Below, one piece after another: positions 46,399-55,599 of a stretch of DNA of 64,000 nucleotides; the first letter of the stretch is position 1; each line of letters begins with the position of its first letter. The stretch spans positions 32,863 through 96,862 of the forward strand of contig JAISOY010000095.1 in assembly GCA_031275285.1 (NCBI GenBank), written 5' to 3'. Position numbers and translations under genes: made by a program. This DNA comes from Bacteroidales bacterium (lineage in GTDB: Bacteria > Bacteroidota > Bacteroidia > Bacteroidales > UBA4181). The notes under the pieces are model-generated. The model had not been told where the DNA came from. It did not search any database and was given only the letters and a program-made list of their open reading frames with translations.

Positions 46399-46869
46399 GT
46401 GGGAAGAAGATTAATAGTAATATTATTATCCGTCATATTATGTTCATGTTCACAAAGATTTTATAATCTTAATGGGTCAACGAAATATATATATTCAGAT
46501 AATGATATATCCATACAAGTAGAGCTAGATGTATATTTACTTGAAAAAGAACAGAGTTCGCTGAGATGGAATAATCTTATCAGGTTTAAGATTACAAACA
46601 AGCCAGAAGATTCAAACATAATTATTGGTATAGTCAATTGTAAAATGGTAGGAAAGAAAACAGAAATAAAAGGTATCATTAATAACGCTGACCTGCCATT
46701 ATACGTCCATGGGAAAAAAGCAGTAGAGTTTGTTATTCCTGTGACGTTTGAATACAACAAATCTATTGGTGCCAATCATCAGGTAATGATAGATATGTAT
46801 GATCTGTTAATCAATGGTGAAAGGATAGATATTCGACCCATCGTTTTTACATATGCTAAGATTAAATGA
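46399..46869 (+). CDS. small lipoprotein of unknown function
   Basis: The protein has 156 residues and starts at GTG 46399. The lipobox is VILCSC, with Cys at 17. The mature part is a single beta-rich domain, alternating short strands such as ISIQVELDVYLL and IRFKITNKPEDSNIIIGIV, with no recognised family. It lies 42 nt after the peptidase in the same direction. The base composition is noticeably more AT-rich than that of the peptidase gene. A hairpin downstream (46940-46961) probably ends its transcript. Confidence 0.65.
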   Translation: MGRRLIVILLSVILCSCSQRFYNLNGSTKYIYSDNDISIQVELDVYLLEKEQSSLRWNNLIRFKITNKPEDSNIIIGIVNCKMVGKKTEIKGIINNADLPLYVHGKKAVEFVIPVTFEYNKSIGANHQVMIDMYDLLINGERIDIRPIVFTYAKIK

Positions 46870-46939
46870 GTGACTTTTTGGATGTTATAGTGGTGTAACG
46901 ATGATTCTTTGGAAGGTTTCCCACATACCTGAAAAAGAA

Positions 46940-46961
46940 AAAATCCGCCTGGACGGATTTT
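46940..46961. terminator. intrinsic terminator between converging genes
   Basis: AAAATCCG and CGGATTTT form an 8-bp stem around a 6-nt loop (CCTGGA), with A-run on one side and T-run on the other, as in a bidirectional terminator between the lipoprotein gene and the MutS-like gene. Confidence 0.65.
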
Positions 46962-47107
46962 ATCATTCTCTTATGATCTTTCTCATGGTCGATTTCTGCA
47001 TCAGGAAAAGTACTCATAAAAAGTACTGTCACGGTTTTTATCCAACCGGTATTGACGTATCCTTTACTATTATTAAAATAGCAAAACGTATGCCAAACCG
47101 GGGTATT

Positions 47108-48892
47108 TCAAATGTTAATTCCTATTTTCTTCATTAAAATGGAGGCATTCAGGCTGGTACATATGCCGGGATGCAGTTGGTAGTCGAATGACATATCTTC
47201 CCCGTTGATCTGCACATCGAAATGGGCATTACTGATGCGGTCGGGCATTTCGGTCTCCAGATCGCCCAAAGTAAGGTCATGGGTGGCAATGATGCCGGAT
47301 ACGTTTTGCCGGGCCAGCTGACGTACCAGGGCCATGGATCCTATTTGCCTGTCGCGTGAATTGGTGCCGCGGAGGACTTCATCCAGCAGGAAAAAGATAC
47401 GTTGTCCGCCTTCCCTGGTGATATCGATGAGTTGCTTGAGCCGTTTCAGTTCGGCATAGAATGAAGAAGTCCGTTCCTCCAGATTATCGGCTATCCGCAT
47501 ATAGGTATACAGCTGACAATCGGTGATCACGAGCGAGTCCGCACAAACGGGGGCTCCGGCCAGCGCCAGTACCATGTTCACGCCGATGCTTCGCTGGAAG
47601 GTGCTTTTTCCGGACATGTTCGATCCTGTTACAACGGCGATCTTTCCTTCACCGTCCAGGGAAAAATCGTTGCATACCCGTTCTTTCTCCATGATCAAAG
47701 GATGGCCGATCCTTTTGGCCTGTATGATAAAATAGTCCTCACGGATTTCCGGAATGGCCCATGAGGGATGATTGAACCGGATATTGGCAAAGCTGGACAG
47801 CGCTTCCACTCTTGCGATGGCATCGAACCATCCTATGAGTTTTCCGCCTGATTCCGCGCGCCATTTTTCGAGCCATACCAGATGCTTGTAGTCGAAAAAG
47901 AACAACACATTGATGGGAACGAACATAGCATTTAACCGGTAGTCCAGCCTTTTGATCCGGTTTTGTAAGGTCCTGATCTGTTTTAATGCTCCGCTGTCCG
48001 TAAAACGTTTTTTGAGCGCAACGAGGTAGGGAGCGGTAAAATCCGTACCGGTAAACAGGGAGATCAACTCATAATAGGTGCTGATAAAAGCCACTTTGCG
48101 TGATACCTGCTGGTGCAGGTAATTGACTTTTCTGGCCACCATGGCGGTCATCATCAGGTGTATGCAAACCATCAGCCAGATGAAAACGGAAGGGACCCAT
48201 CCCATGATGGTGGCAGCAATGATCGCAATAGTGATCCACGGAAGGACATACATAAGCGTCAATAACTTTCGGTTCCCCGATAAAACGGGTTCGCTTTCCA
48301 GCCATTGGAGAAATCCCGGAAGCTCTTTGCTGACATCTTTATATTTTAATCCTATGGATTGCATGCCCTGTCTCCGGTCGATCATTTCGCTCAGTTCTTT
48401 TACGGCAGCCTGCCTGTCCCTGATTTCGTTGATGGAAGCCGGGGCTTTCAGCCAGTCGGCCAGCATATGGCTGCCCGACGGACTGGTGGTCCGGTTGATG
48501 TACCGGAAAATCGAATAAGTACCGAAGATATCCAGGTCGGAGGTATAGTAGTGTTTGATGTCCGTGTATTGTTCCCCTGAAGGATAATAGGAATAATCAC
48601 CATCAAGGCTGTTGAGTTCCTGCTGGTTGATGATCTTAAAACGTTCCATTTCCTTTTGCTGTTCTATTCCTGACAGATGGAGCTTCAGGCTGATCAGGAA
48701 GGTGATGAACAGCACACCCACTGTAACAATGCTTAGCCAGAACGAAATCGAATAGAAATAAATGCCCAGTGCGATCATAGAGATGACAAGCAGCAGGCGT
48801 AACCATGTAAAACGGTTGTTTTTCCTTTCATAAGCAGATTCTTTCCGGGTAAAATCCTGTACCCGTTCGCGGTAAAAAGATGATAAATCCAT
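47108..48892 (-). CDS. membrane-associated MutS-family ATPase
   Basis: The protein has 594 residues. Two predicted transmembrane segments at ~29-68 and two more at ~210-252 are followed by a MutS core-like helical region (~260-400) and the MutS ATPase domain: Walker A VTGSNMSGKSTF (~430), ERTSSFYAELKRLK, Walker B IFFLLDEVLRGTNSRDR (~510) and ATHDLTLGD. It lacks the N-terminal mismatch-recognition domain of MutS and the Smr domain of MutS2. Such membrane forms are recurrent in Bacteroidota, but their role is not established; mismatch repair should not be assumed. It is divergent from the DUF2461 gene. Confidence 0.88.
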   Translation of the reverse strand: MDLSSFYRERVQDFTRKESAYERKNNRFTWLRLLLVISMIALGIYFYSISFWLSIVTVGVLFITFLISLKLHLSGIEQQKEMERFKIINQQELNSLDGDYSYYPSGEQYTDIKHYYTSDLDIFGTYSIFRYINRTTSPSGSHMLADWLKAPASINEIRDRQAAVKELSEMIDRRQGMQSIGLKYKDVSKELPGFLQWLESEPVLSGNRKLLTLMYVLPWITIAIIAATIMGWVPSVFIWLMVCIHLMMTAMVARKVNYLHQQVSRKVAFISTYYELISLFTGTDFTAPYLVALKKRFTDSGALKQIRTLQNRIKRLDYRLNAMFVPINVLFFFDYKHLVWLEKWRAESGGKLIGWFDAIARVEALSSFANIRFNHPSWAIPEIREDYFIIQAKRIGHPLIMEKERVCNDFSLDGEGKIAVVTGSNMSGKSTFQRSIGVNMVLALAGAPVCADSLVITDCQLYTYMRIADNLEERTSSFYAELKRLKQLIDITREGGQRIFFLLDEVLRGTNSRDRQIGSMALVRQLARQNVSGIIATHDLTLGDLETEMPDRISNAHFDVQINGEDMSFDYQLHPGICTSLNASILMKKIGINI

Positions 48893-48976
48893 GGATGATC
48901 AATATTGATAAAAAAGTACTGCAAACATACAAAGGAAATGGTTATTTTTGCGGATCGAATTTAGAATACGAACATC

Positions 48977-49669
48977 ATGCTGCAGACAAGTATTTCATTT
49001 TTAAAGGAATTGATTAAAAATAATCATAAAGAATGGTTTGATGCCCACCGTGAAGACTACGAAAAAGCCAGGACGGAATTCAACCGGTTCGTTGATTTGC
49101 TGATCGCGGAGATTTACCGCTTTGATCCGACCATAGGGCAGTTATCTGCGAAAGATTGTGTCTACCGGATCTATCGTGATGTCCGTTTTTCTCCGGATAA
49201 GACACCGTACAAAAATCATTTCGGCGCTTATATTGCCCGGGGTGGCAGGAAAAGCGTACTTTGCGGGTATTACCTCCACATTGAGCCGGCCAGCGCAGGA
49301 TATTTGGACCATTCGATGTGGACAGGCGGGGTGTATGCTCCCGACCCAAACGTACTGAAAGCGGTGAGGACCGATATTTATGAAAATATTGATGAGTTCA
49401 AGGCCATCATTAACGATAAGGATTTTACATCTACCTTCACCTGGTTTGAAGGGGATAAATTACGTACGGCACCCAAAGGATTTCCCAAGGATTTCCCGGA
49501 TATGGAGCTGCTCAAACAAAAGAATTATACATTTTATAAGCATATAGACGAATCGATGCTCAGGAGTGACCGGTTACTCGAAGAAAGCGTACAGGTATTC
49601 AAAAAAATACTCCCGTTCAACCAGTTCATGAACAGGGCCATACAATATCACCAGGAGCAGGAAGACTAG
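48977..49669 (+). CDS. DUF2461 family protein
   Basis: The protein has 230 residues, the usual length. Family-typical segments are FLKELIKNNHKEWFDAHRED near the N-terminus, VYRIYRDVRFSPDKTPYKNH, and GGVYAPDPNVLKAVR. No signal peptide or membrane segment is present, so it is cytoplasmic. The biochemical function of DUF2461 proteins is not known. The start ATG 48977 is preceded by TATTTTTG (48943-48950), a possible -7 element. It converges with pseI, whose stop is 15 nt away. Confidence 0.9.
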   Translation: MLQTSISFLKELIKNNHKEWFDAHREDYEKARTEFNRFVDLLIAEIYRFDPTIGQLSAKDCVYRIYRDVRFSPDKTPYKNHFGAYIARGGRKSVLCGYYLHIEPASAGYLDHSMWTGGVYAPDPNVLKAVRTDIYENIDEFKAIINDKDFTSTFTWFEGDKLRTAPKGFPKDFPDMELLKQKNYTFYKHIDESMLRSDRLLEESVQVFKKILPFNQFMNRAIQYHQEQED

Positions 49670-49684
49670 CTTCAGCTATAGTTC

Positions 49685-50713
49685 CTATTCCGTTAACTCA
49701 AAATTTAACGGAGTTCCGGCCGGGATATCTTTTGTCGCTTTTTTCCCGAGTATCGTATTATAGTATTTCGTGGCCAGACCCAAAGCCGGACGTATGGAGC
49801 GGACATTTTCGGCCGTAAAGGTCTCTCCGGCTTTCATATCTTTGACCACATACAACGAACGCTTAAAGACCAGGCTGTTTTTCTCTTTATCGGATAGTTC
49901 ATAGTTTACTTTTCCAAGCGATACATAGGCGCGTTTGCTTTCCTCCACCAATGCTTTCAATTCGTGGGGTTCCAGCGAAAATGCGGCATCAACCCCTCCG
50001 TCGGCACGGCTTAATGTGAAATGCTTTTCAATGATCATTGCCCCTAAAGCAACGGCGGCAATGGATACGCCGATTCCCAAGGTATGGTCCGATAATCCTA
50101 CCGGATAACCGTAGAGGTCACGCATATGGGGAATGGTCAACAAATGGGCATTGACAGGTGATGCCGGATACGAACTGGTACATTTCAGCAAAGTCACATT
50201 ACTGCTTCCGTTTTTTTTCAGGACTTCAAGTGATTCCTGAATATCTTCTACGGTAGCGATTCCGGTGGACATGATGACCGGCTTTCCTGTTTTTGCCACT
50301 TTTTCCAGCAGAACATGGTCGGTATTTTCAAACGAAGCGATTTTATAGCAGGGAACATCCAGTTCTTCAAGAAAATCGACGGCGGTGGTATCAAAGGGAC
50401 TACTGAAAATAATCATTCCCAATTCCCGGGCATAATCGAATAAAGGCTTGTGCCATTCCCATGGAGTATGCGCTTCCTGGTACAACTCATATAGATCTTT
50501 TCCGTACCATAACGAATCTTTATCTGTAATGGTATAGGCTCCTTTTAATGTGATGGTGTCTGCAGTATAGGTCTGTAGCTTAACGGCATGGGCACCTGCT
50601 TCGGCAGCTGCTTTAATGATGGCTTTGGCCCTTTCGATCGACTGGTTATGATTGCCTGATAACTCAGCTATGATAAAAGGACTGTCTCCTATGGCAAAGT
50701 TTGATATTTTCAT
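49685..50713 (-). CDS. pseI: pseudaminic acid synthase PseI
   Basis: The protein has 342 residues. The NeuB/PseI catalytic barrel spans ~1-270 (FIIAELSGNHNQSIERAKAI, HAVKLQTYTADTITL, IMSTGIATVEDIQ, GLSDHTLGI, EKHFTLSRADGGVDAAFSLE) and a C-terminal SAF/antifreeze-like domain spans ~285-342 (SLYVVKDMKAGETFTAENVR). LSGNHNQ and DGGVDAAFSLEP are characteristic of PseI rather than sialic acid synthase NeuB. It condenses phosphoenolpyruvate with 6-deoxy-AltdiNAc to give pseudaminic acid. Its start overlaps the pseG-pseH stop by 4 nt; it is the last gene of the operon. Confidence 0.93.
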   Translation of the reverse strand: MKISNFAIGDSPFIIAELSGNHNQSIERAKAIIKAAAEAGAHAVKLQTYTADTITLKGAYTITDKDSLWYGKDLYELYQEAHTPWEWHKPLFDYARELGMIIFSSPFDTTAVDFLEELDVPCYKIASFENTDHVLLEKVAKTGKPVIMSTGIATVEDIQESLEVLKKNGSSNVTLLKCTSSYPASPVNAHLLTIPHMRDLYGYPVGLSDHTLGIGVSIAAVALGAMIIEKHFTLSRADGGVDAAFSLEPHELKALVEESKRAYVSLGKVNYELSDKEKNSLVFKRSLYVVKDMKAGETFTAENVRSIRPALGLATKYYNTILGKKATKDIPAGTPLNFELTE

Positions 50714-52134
50714 TTGATGTATTTTATAAAATCGGTATGGCCTGAATGATCCGTTTTCATGAAATTTAAACGTTCGAATATCCTGATGGACCCTATGTTG
50801 GTTCTCTTAACAATTGCATCAACGGTTATGTTGTCTTCCAGGCGGCCTAACTTTTCTAATCCTAGTTTAACAATCGATAAGCCCCAACCACTGTTTCGAT
50901 ATCGTTTATCAATAAAATAACTGATGGTGGCATATTTACTCTCCCGGTCAATATCAAAGCGGATATGCCCCAAGGGTATACCTTTCCTCTCAAGTACCCA
51001 CAGGTAGGTGTTATGGGATATTAATTTGTCATTGAACCATTTACAATGGTCTTTATATGGGATGTCATCGGATGATAAGAAAGCATTCTTCCTGGCTTCC
51101 GGGTCATTGGCCCATTGATAATATAAATCGATATCATCCATTATAGCTGCTCTCAGGTGCGTCTCTCTTTCTCTTCTGAGAGAATGAAAAATTGATAGGA
51201 TCCGGGACTTTGACTGTCCGTCAAAAAATGTTCTCTGTGAGCGTAAGCTGTCCGATATAGCCGTTTTATCTGTAATAAACAGATCCCTGACATCAAATGC
51301 AATTTTATTTTCCAGAAAAAAGCGGTACATGTCGCACTGGTTGTCTGCAATTACGTTTACATATAATTCACCGCCGGATAAAGACAGATATTCATAAGAT
51401 ACTGTACTGGGAGGACAAATGGCGTATTGACAATCGAGCATGATATCAGCCATCTCTTTTGCAGATAGATTTTTTTTTACTTCCAGATTTAACCCTGAAT
51501 GACGACAAAAACCCTCTAATTCAGATTGGTAAAGAAAAGCGTCTCCGACAATTACGTAACAAAGTCCGGGAATTTTTTTTTCTTCAAGTAACCGTAGTAC
51601 TTTAAGTGTATCATTTTTTGGATCGGCCCCTCCCATTGAAACCAGCATGGATTTACCTTTTTTTCCTTTATATGATAAAAATTCAGGGCGGAGAAGTACG
51701 TAGTCCGGTCCGGTATATAAAAATGTATAAAGTGCGGTGGAATAAAGTTTCCTGTCGATACCGCCTGCATGGTTTATTACCACATCCGCTACAAAATGTT
51801 CATGATGTATATCGTCGATGCAAACCAACTTACACCCTTTTTCTTTAATAGAACTTTGATATTCCGATGAGAAAAAGTAATTATCCAGTACAACTATTTC
51901 ATCTCCGGATAAAATAGATAGGAAAACCTCAAAATGCTCTTCCGACTGGGGTAGTTTTATGATATCGATACCGGCTTTATTCGCTTCCGCTTGAATGTAA
52001 CCGGTTAAATACCGGGTTGCCAATATGCAGTTAAAATCCTGCTTGAGCATATCAGCCAAAGCCAGACAACGGATGGTATGTCCCAATCCGATGTTGGAAT
52101 TACCATCGGCACGTATGATGACTTTAGTTTTCAT
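50710..52134 (-). CDS. pseG: PseG-PseH fusion: UDP-sugar hydrolase plus N-acetyltransferase
   Basis: The protein has 474 residues and combines two steps of pseudaminic acid synthesis. Residues ~1-325 are PseG-like, with a GT-B-type N-terminus RADGNSNIGLGHTIRCLALA, SMGGADPKNDT and a second Rossmann half. PseG cleaves UDP from UDP-2,4-diacetamido-2,4,6-trideoxy-altrose. Residues ~335-474 form a GNAT acetyltransferase (HLRAAIMDDIDLYYQWANDP, GHIRFDIDRESKYATISYFI, NIGSIRIFERLNF), corresponding to PseH, which acetylates the preceding 4-amino sugar. These are separate genes in Campylobacter and Helicobacter. It begins 66 nt after pseF. Confidence 0.9.
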   Translation of the reverse strand: MKTKVIIRADGNSNIGLGHTIRCLALADMLKQDFNCILATRYLTGYIQAEANKAGIDIIKLPQSEEHFEVFLSILSGDEIVVLDNYFFSSEYQSSIKEKGCKLVCIDDIHHEHFVADVVINHAGGIDRKLYSTALYTFLYTGPDYVLLRPEFLSYKGKKGKSMLVSMGGADPKNDTLKVLRLLEEKKIPGLCYVIVGDAFLYQSELEGFCRHSGLNLEVKKNLSAKEMADIMLDCQYAICPPSTVSYEYLSLSGGELYVNVIADNQCDMYRFFLENKIAFDVRDLFITDKTAISDSLRSQRTFFDGQSKSRILSIFHSLRRERETHLRAAIMDDIDLYYQWANDPEARKNAFLSSDDIPYKDHCKWFNDKLISHNTYLWVLERKGIPLGHIRFDIDRESKYATISYFIDKRYRNSGWGLSIVKLGLEKLGRLEDNITVDAIVKRTNIGSIRIFERLNFMKTDHSGHTDFIKYIK

Positions 52135-52200
52135 GCTTTTCTACTGATGGAAACATTTTTAACTATTTGGTCCAAAGATATTCCAGTGGCTCAATATCTT

Positions 52201-52893
52201 TCATAAGTGATACAATAACTTATATTTCAGTTCAGCTAATTTCCAATCGGTTATATTGTCTATATCTTGTCCTTCAGTTTCGTCGATAAAAATGCCTCCG
52301 GAATTATTTCCAAATAATTTTTTTTCCTTCAAAAATGTGTTGACTTGAAAAAAGTAAAACTGGCCGGCATCGTGGAAGGATTCGGGAAGATCCTGTGACC
52401 GGCGATTGATGTGTTCAGGCCAGTTCATGACTAAACGCCCGTCTTCTATTTTCAGGGAACGCCAAATAGGATATGTGTATTTCATTACAGGATATACCAC
52501 ATCGAATTTTTTCCGGATCATTTCATCAAAAGCCTGATGCAATCTTTCTTTCGTAGTAAAAACTGCAGTTGGGTATAAACAACAGGCATAAGTAAAAAAC
52601 TTATTCCGTTGCGAGTACGACGAGAAAACATCCAGTAAGGCATCTACAGTAGTTGCATGATCATCTGCTGTTGAGGGATCACGTAAAAAAGGAATTGATG
52701 CGCCGTATTTTTCACTTACCATCGCTATCTCTTCATCATCGGTGGAAACCATTATCTCGTCAAACAATCCTGATGCTAAAGCTGATTCAATGGAATATGC
52801 GATGATAGGTTTGCCCAAAAAAGGGCGGATGTTTTTTTTAGGGATCCGCTTACTTCCTCCACGGGCAGTAATGATAGCTACCTTTTTCTCCAT
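52201..52893 (-). CDS. pseF: pseudaminic acid cytidylyltransferase PseF
   Basis: The protein has 230 residues, matching the family length. The CTP-binding N-terminus reads AIITARGGSKRIPKKNIRPF, followed by GKPIIAYSIESAL, VSTDDEEIAMV and a C-terminal DNITDWKLAELKYK. It activates pseudaminic acid to CMP-pseudaminic acid, the donor for glycosyltransferases, in the cytoplasm. Its first base coincides with the last base of the pseC gene. The neighbouring genes make PseF more likely than a sialic or legionaminic acid cytidylyltransferase. Confidence 0.93.
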   Translation of the reverse strand: MEKKVAIITARGGSKRIPKKNIRPFLGKPIIAYSIESALASGLFDEIMVSTDDEEIAMVSEKYGASIPFLRDPSTADDHATTVDALLDVFSSYSQRNKFFTYACCLYPTAVFTTKERLHQAFDEMIRKKFDVVYPVMKYTYPIWRSLKIEDGRLVMNWPEHINRRSQDLPESFHDAGQFYFFQVNTFLKEKKLFGNNSGGIFIDETEGQDIDNITDWKLAELKYKLLYHL

Positions 52894-54047
52894 TACCTGG
52901 CAAATTCTATTACCGAGTCAATGACAAACCGGACCTCTTCATCGGTGAGTGTCGGATACATCGGAATGCTGAGGCATTGCTCATAAAAAGCCTCTGCATG
53001 GGGCATACTGCCGGTTTTGTAACCCAGATCCTGATAATAGGGTAATGTATGTACCGGAATATAATGTACCTGGGAATTAATCCCTTTTTCCCTTAACCGG
53101 TCATACAACTCTTTCCGGTTGTTTACCTTGATGACATATAAATGATAAGCATGATTGACATCCGGTCCCGGTTTGATGGTCTGTATCCGGCCTTCAAATG
53201 CTTTATCATATAAGGCTGCAATTTCCTGCCTGCGAAGCACACCTTCCCGTGCACGTTTTAATTGAGATATACCTAATGAAGCATTGATATCTGTCATCCG
53301 GTAATTATATCCAAGCATTTGCATCTCATAGTACCATCCGCCATCATTTTTTCTCATTAAATCAGGCTGTTTGGTGACACCATGTGTGCGGATCATGATG
53401 AGTTTCTGATACAGATCTTTATCATTGGTGGTGATCATCCCTCCTTCTCCCGTTGTAATGTGCTTTACCGGATGAAAGGAAAAAATAGATAATTCGGCAT
53501 ATATTCCGTTCCCGCAATATTGTTTTTTCCCCGAAGAGTCGATGAAATAACCTCCCGGGGCATGGCAGGCATCTTCAATGATCCATAGTCCGTATTGGTC
53601 GGCCAGTTTACGTAGTTCTTCCATATTTAAAGGATAGCCTGTAAAGTCAACGGGAATAATTCCCTGATATGTCCCTTTTGGAGAAGATTCGAGGATTTTT
53701 CTGATGGATTCGATAGATATTAATCCTGTATCAGGATTAATATCGGCAAAAGTCACCTGACCATTGCAATACCTGACACAGTTGGCCGATGCTGAAAAAG
53801 TCATCGGTGTGGTGATCACATGTGACGAGTCATTGACATTTAAAGCGATGCAACTTAAGTGCAAAGCAGCAGTTCCATTGGACACGGCTACAGCATATTT
53901 TACCCCGATATATTCGGCAAATCGCTTTTCGAATTCTTCGACAACAGGTCCCTGGGTCAGGAAATCGGAAGTTAATGTCTTTGCTACAGCTTGGATATCT
54001 TCCGGTGTAATATTGTGCCGGCCGTAAGGAATGATTTTGTGTTTCAT
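52893..54047 (-). CDS. pseC: UDP-4-amino-4,6-dideoxy-sugar aminotransferase PseC
   Basis: The protein has 384 residues and belongs to the DegT/DnrJ/EryC1 PLP-dependent aminotransferases. Conserved parts are AVAVSNGTAALHLSCIAL, IIEDACHAPGGYFIDSSG and the PLP lysine in SIFSFHPVKHITTGEGGMIT. It transfers an amino group from glutamate to the 4-keto sugar made by PseB. It overlaps pseB by 4 nt and pseF by 1 nt, which indicates translational coupling. Confidence 0.94.
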   Translation of the reverse strand: MKHKIIPYGRHNITPEDIQAVAKTLTSDFLTQGPVVEEFEKRFAEYIGVKYAVAVSNGTAALHLSCIALNVNDSSHVITTPMTFSASANCVRYCNGQVTFADINPDTGLISIESIRKILESSPKGTYQGIIPVDFTGYPLNMEELRKLADQYGLWIIEDACHAPGGYFIDSSGKKQYCGNGIYAELSIFSFHPVKHITTGEGGMITTNDKDLYQKLIMIRTHGVTKQPDLMRKNDGGWYYEMQMLGYNYRMTDINASLGISQLKRAREGVLRRQEIAALYDKAFEGRIQTIKPGPDVNHAYHLYVIKVNNRKELYDRLREKGINSQVHYIPVHTLPYYQDLGYKTGSMPHAEAFYEQCLSIPMYPTLTDEEVRFVIDSVIEFAR

Positions 54048-55060
54048 GATAATTGAAAATCTGGGTCCACATGTTCTTTGATTAACCGCCTTAAAGAGTC
54101 AACGGTTTCCCATTCGGTGTTGTCTCCGGAATTATACGAAAATCCATGTTTAACAGGTTTTGCGTTAAAGGCTTTAGTGAAGTCCTCTAATTTCCAGGTG
54201 GGAATTGCCGGTATGATGGTATAATATTTTCCCAGGTCATAGGTATAGAATGAATCTGAGGAAGAGATCATTTCTTCGTGTATTTTCTCACCGGGCCGAA
54301 GACCTACGATTTCCTGCTTGCATGAAGGACCAATGGCTGTTGCCAGATCAGTAATGCGGTATGAAGGAATTTTGGGTACCAATATCTCTCCTCCCCATGT
54401 ATGTTCGAGAGCATGCATGACCATATCTACTCCTCCCTGTAAGGAAATATTGAATCTGGTCATATTGGGATCGGTAATAGGAAGAATTCCGTCCTTACAC
54501 CGTGACAGGAAAAAAGGAATAACAGAACCGTTGGATCCCATCACATTACCATAGCGGACCACGGAAAAGCGAATCTGACGAGTTCCCTTTATACTATTGG
54601 CAGCGACAAATAATTTGTCGGATGTTAGTTTGGTAGCGCCATACAGGTTGATCGGCGCACATGCTTTATCGGTAGAAAGTGCAACAACCCTCTGTACATT
54701 CGTTTCCAGACAGGCTTCCACTACATTTTGCGCTCCGTTTACATTTGTCTTGATACATTCATCCGGGTTATATTCAGCAATATGTACATGCTTCATGGCA
54801 GCGGCATGAATAACATAATCAATCCCGTTCAGGGCACGTACCACCCTGCTTTTATCCCTAACATCCCCAATAAAGAAACGGATCTGGGGATATCGGGACG
54901 AAGGATATTTTTGCGCCATTTGAAATTGCTTTTGTTCATCCCTGGAAAAAATAACCAATCTTTTTACCTCAGGATAATTTGTCAGAATATGTTGAGTCAG
55001 TGCCTGTCCCAGAGATCCTGATCCCCCTGTTATCAATACTGTTTTACCGTTTAACATCAA
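54044..55060 (-). CDS. pseB: UDP-N-acetylglucosamine 4,6-dehydratase (inverting) PseB
   Basis: The protein has 338 residues (one fewer if the second Met at 55057 is used). The NAD-binding motif is VLITGGSGSLGQALTQHI, with the catalytic residues in ALSTDKACAPINLYGATKL (the Asp-Lys pair and the Tyr of YxxxK). MKHVHIAEYNPDECIKTNV is typical of this inverting FlaA1/PseB group. It makes the 4-keto-arabino sugar that starts pseudaminic acid synthesis. It is the first gene of the five-gene leftward operon. Repeat A copy 3 ends 10 nt from the start codon, so operon expression probably starts in or beyond that element. Confidence 0.95.
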   Translation of the reverse strand: MMLNGKTVLITGGSGSLGQALTQHILTNYPEVKRLVIFSRDEQKQFQMAQKYPSSRYPQIRFFIGDVRDKSRVVRALNGIDYVIHAAAMKHVHIAEYNPDECIKTNVNGAQNVVEACLETNVQRVVALSTDKACAPINLYGATKLTSDKLFVAANSIKGTRQIRFSVVRYGNVMGSNGSVIPFFLSRCKDGILPITDPNMTRFNISLQGGVDMVMHALEHTWGGEILVPKIPSYRITDLATAIGPSCKQEIVGLRPGEKIHEEMISSSDSFYTYDLGKYYTIIPAIPTWKLEDFTKAFNAKPVKHGFSYNSGDNTEWETVDSLRRLIKEHVDPDFQLS

Positions 55061-55070
55061 ACCATTTTTT

Positions 55071-55169
55071 AAGCACTTAGTGCTATTTATTATATTTCTT
55101 ATGTCGTAATAATGGAACCTATTACATTCATAAAATGCATCATTAAATTATTTGCATTACTTAATAGTA
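55071..55169 (-). repeat. dispersed repeat A, copy 3 (upstream of pseB)
   Basis: It begins AAGCACTTAGTGCTATTTAT and ends near ATTACTTAATAGTA; the middle is the most diverged of the five copies. The hairpin stem AGCAC/GTGCT is kept while the loop is TTA. The hairpin end lies 10 nt from the pseB start codon. Confidence 0.8.
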
Positions 55170-55422
55170 TCCTTACCAATCACAAAGTTAATAATATTAA
55201 AGATAGATTGCTCAGGATGAATTACAAATTACGGATTACGAATGAGAAAAGATGGAAAAAGTAAATGAAAAATATTCCATAAATAACTGGTTGAACCCAT
55301 TTTATAAGCTTTTTAGCTTTATGAACTTTCTAACTTCTTCAAAAGAAAAAGACGTTTTTGTCGCGGAACCGTAATGAAAAGTGTCATAATGCTGTATCTT
55401 GTTAAATGATGGAATAAATTCC

Positions 55423-55479
55423 TTGATTGATTGGTCGTTTAAATGTATATTTGTCAAAACAGAATTCTAATCCGGATTA
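55423..55479 (+). promoter_or_regulatory. candidate promoter and palindrome for the outer-membrane barrel gene
   Basis: TTG at 55423-55425 and TATATTTG at 55446-55453 have the 20-bp spacing of Bacteroidota -33/-7 promoters. Just after the expected start point lies the 12-bp perfect palindrome TAATCCGGATTA (55468-55479), a possible operator. The leader to the ATG at 55600 would be ~140 nt. Apart from this and repeat A copy 3, the gap 55170-55422 shows nothing I can name. Confidence 0.5.
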
Positions 55480-55599
55480 AATGATTAACACATCATGCTT
55501 AATCAAACATTTCTTGAAAAGATTTGTTATATGTTATAAGGTTGAAGCTGGCGGAACCGAAAAGCCTTAACAGAGTAGGAAAATCTAATTCAGGATTTT

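Noticed and set aside
46901..47137. Possible 78-codon reading frame after the lipoprotein gene
   Set aside because: It spans the intrinsic terminator and overlaps the 3' end of the MutS-like gene; no domain seen.
49685..50713. Sialic acid or legionaminic acid synthase instead of PseI
   Set aside because: The LSGNHNQ and DGGVDAAFSLEP signatures and the presence of pseB, pseC, pseF, pseG and pseH point to pseudaminic acid.
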